64,000 nt of DNA from Desulfococcaceae bacterium (lineage in GTDB: Bacteria; Desulfobacterota; Desulfobacteria; Desulfobacterales; Desulfosalsimonadaceae), in NCBI GenBank assembly GCA_030145385.1, contig JAQYVU010000001.1, forward strand, positions 124,001 to 188,000. The letters are read 5' to 3'. Of the stretch, positions 63,215-64,000 are shown piece by piece. A program made the translations under genes and the position numbers. The notes beneath the pieces were generated by a model. That model ran no database searches. It had not been told where the DNA came from and saw only the letters and a list, made by a program, of their open reading frames with translations. Position 1 is the first letter of the stretch; each line of letters opens with the position of its first letter.

Positions 63215-64000
63215 ATGAAAAGGTTTATCGTTATAGTAATGGTACTTTTAATACCGTTTAGTTTTGTTAATTGTGGCGGCGGCGGAGGCAGCTCTTCATC
63301 ACCAGCCGACTCGCTGACCGTATCGCCGGAAAATCTTACTGTGGAAGCAGCCGGTATAAAAGTTGCATTTTCGCCTTATGATATAGATGGCGACTATACA
63401 TTGGATGTCTCAAGCTCAGATCCCGAGCCGTTAGAGGGCGAGAGTGAAGCCGGTAAAGACTATCAAATCAAAATGTTCGATTTGACGTTGAATGGAAAAA
63501 GTGACTTTAGTGACGGCATTGAAATCGTTATTCCCTATGACGACACGTTTATCGATAGCGATTCGGTTGAAGCAGACAGTGTTGCTGGAATGTATTTCAA
63601 CCAGGAAACAAATAAATATGAATCCGAAATATATACGGTAGATACGGAAAAGAATGAGGTCACTATTTACACAAACCACCTTTCGCAGCATGGGAGCGTC
63701 GTTTATAATAGCAGCTATGCCCATGGTCCATTTATCGTTGATAAAGAGAGGGAATATACAAGATTCGCCCGAATCTGGGATATTGATAGTAATCGTAAAG
63801 TTGTGAGTGGAGGGAAAGACGGGACTGCTGTCAAGGTCGTAAATGGGCTATTGGATAATAATTTTACGCCCGGTAAAGATGCTTTTCAAGTAGGATTTAG
63901 CGTAGCCAACACATGGCTTGGTATGGGAGCCACGGGGAATACGCTTACAAGCACAGCATTTTCCGGAAAATTTTTAACAAATCTTACGAATGCATTCAAT
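63215..64000 (+). CDS. Lipoprotein-like exported protein (cut by window end)
   Basis: At least 262 residues, running past the right edge. MKRFIVIVMVLLIPFSFVNC is a signal peptide ending at a Cys followed by GGGGGSSSSP, a lipoprotein-type linker, though the residue before Cys (Asn) is unusual. Downstream it is rich in beta-prone, Asp/Ser/Thr-rich sequence (DIDGDYTLDVSSSDPE, DDTFIDSDSVEADSV). AAGGAGGATAAGGC is a strong ribosome site. Function unknown. Confidence 0.65.
   Translation, partial: MKRFIVIVMVLLIPFSFVNCGGGGGSSSSPADSLTVSPENLTVEAAGIKVAFSPYDIDGDYTLDVSSSDPEPLEGESEAGKDYQIKMFDLTLNGKSDFSDGIEIVIPYDDTFIDSDSVEADSVAGMYFNQETNKYESEIYTVDTEKNEVTIYTNHLSQHGSVVYNSSYAHGPFIVDKEREYTRFARIWDIDSNRKVVSGGKDGTAVKVVNGLLDNNFTPGKDAFQVGFSVANTWLGMGATGNTLTSTAFSGKFLTNLTNAFN

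Noticed and set aside
62890-63261. 123-residue open frame
   Set aside because: Low complexity, no ribosome site, and its end overlaps the real lipoprotein start at 63215.

Overview
The window reads as chromosome from an anaerobic, probably sulfate-reducing deltaproteobacterium (Desulfobacterota, Desulfobacterales-like). The evidence is a cluster III (anaerobe-type) nif operon with nifI1/nifI2 between nifH and nifD, a MetF/MetV and NuoEF/FdhA-like C1 electron-transfer operon, many unusual iron-sulfur oxidoreductases, an old-yellow-enzyme/molybdopterin module, and families of intergenic palindromes like those seen in such genomes. This is inference from gene content; no rRNA is present.

Layout. 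1-13.1 kb is mostly housekeeping on the + strand: a diverged family-4 uracil-DNA glycosylase-like protein, a HAD phosphatase, xerC-hslV-hslU, the arginine genes argB-argD-argF-argG-argH, a lipoprotein, folK, a transaldolase-family protein and pgsA. 13.2-14.5 kb holds a multi-cluster ferredoxin, tRNA-Gly and tRNA-Cys. 14.6-27.0 kb is a mixed accessory region: tandem exported TPR paralogues, glycerate kinase, a Cys-rich miniprotein, a dynamin-like GTPase with an orphan ParA, a TetR regulator with a clear operator, a histone-H1/TolA-like membrane protein with an 18-residue repeat, larE, and a SlyD-like FKBP fused to a methyltransferase. 27.4-35.2 kb (- strand) is a redox module: molybdopterin oxidoreductase, paralogous ferredoxin, two old-yellow-enzyme family proteins and a TetR regulator whose apparently leaderless promoter is covered by a 34-bp palindrome. 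35.3-47.4 kb (+ strand) holds a PAS histidine kinase, an HTH-first response regulator, and a C1 operon: metF, FdhA/NuoG-like, NuoE-like, NuoF-GltD fusion, metV, metF.

47.6-61.8 kb (- strand) is the nitrogen-fixation operon, transcribed nifH-nifI1-nifI2-nifD-nifK-nifE-nifN-nifB-fdx-modB-modA-modC-GNAT-nifV. It is preceded by a probable sigma-54 promoter. It would make the Fe protein, its PII-type post-translational switch, the MoFe protein, the FeMo-co scaffold and NifB, an electron carrier, molybdate uptake and homocitrate. 61.9-63.2 kb is degenerate and gene-poor, with a possible transposon remnant. A lipoprotein-like gene runs off the right edge.

The strongest candidates for something undescribed are: (i) the MetF/MetV-linked, bifurcation-type flavoprotein complex whose formate-dehydrogenase-like subunit has lost its Sec/Cys site and has Asp in place of a cluster cysteine; (ii) the H1-tailed membrane protein; (iii) the set of unrelated palindromes, including three GTAG-type REP/BIME elements, placed in nearly every long gap of the nif operon; and (iv) the two CxCCxCCC ferredoxins and the Mo/OYE module.
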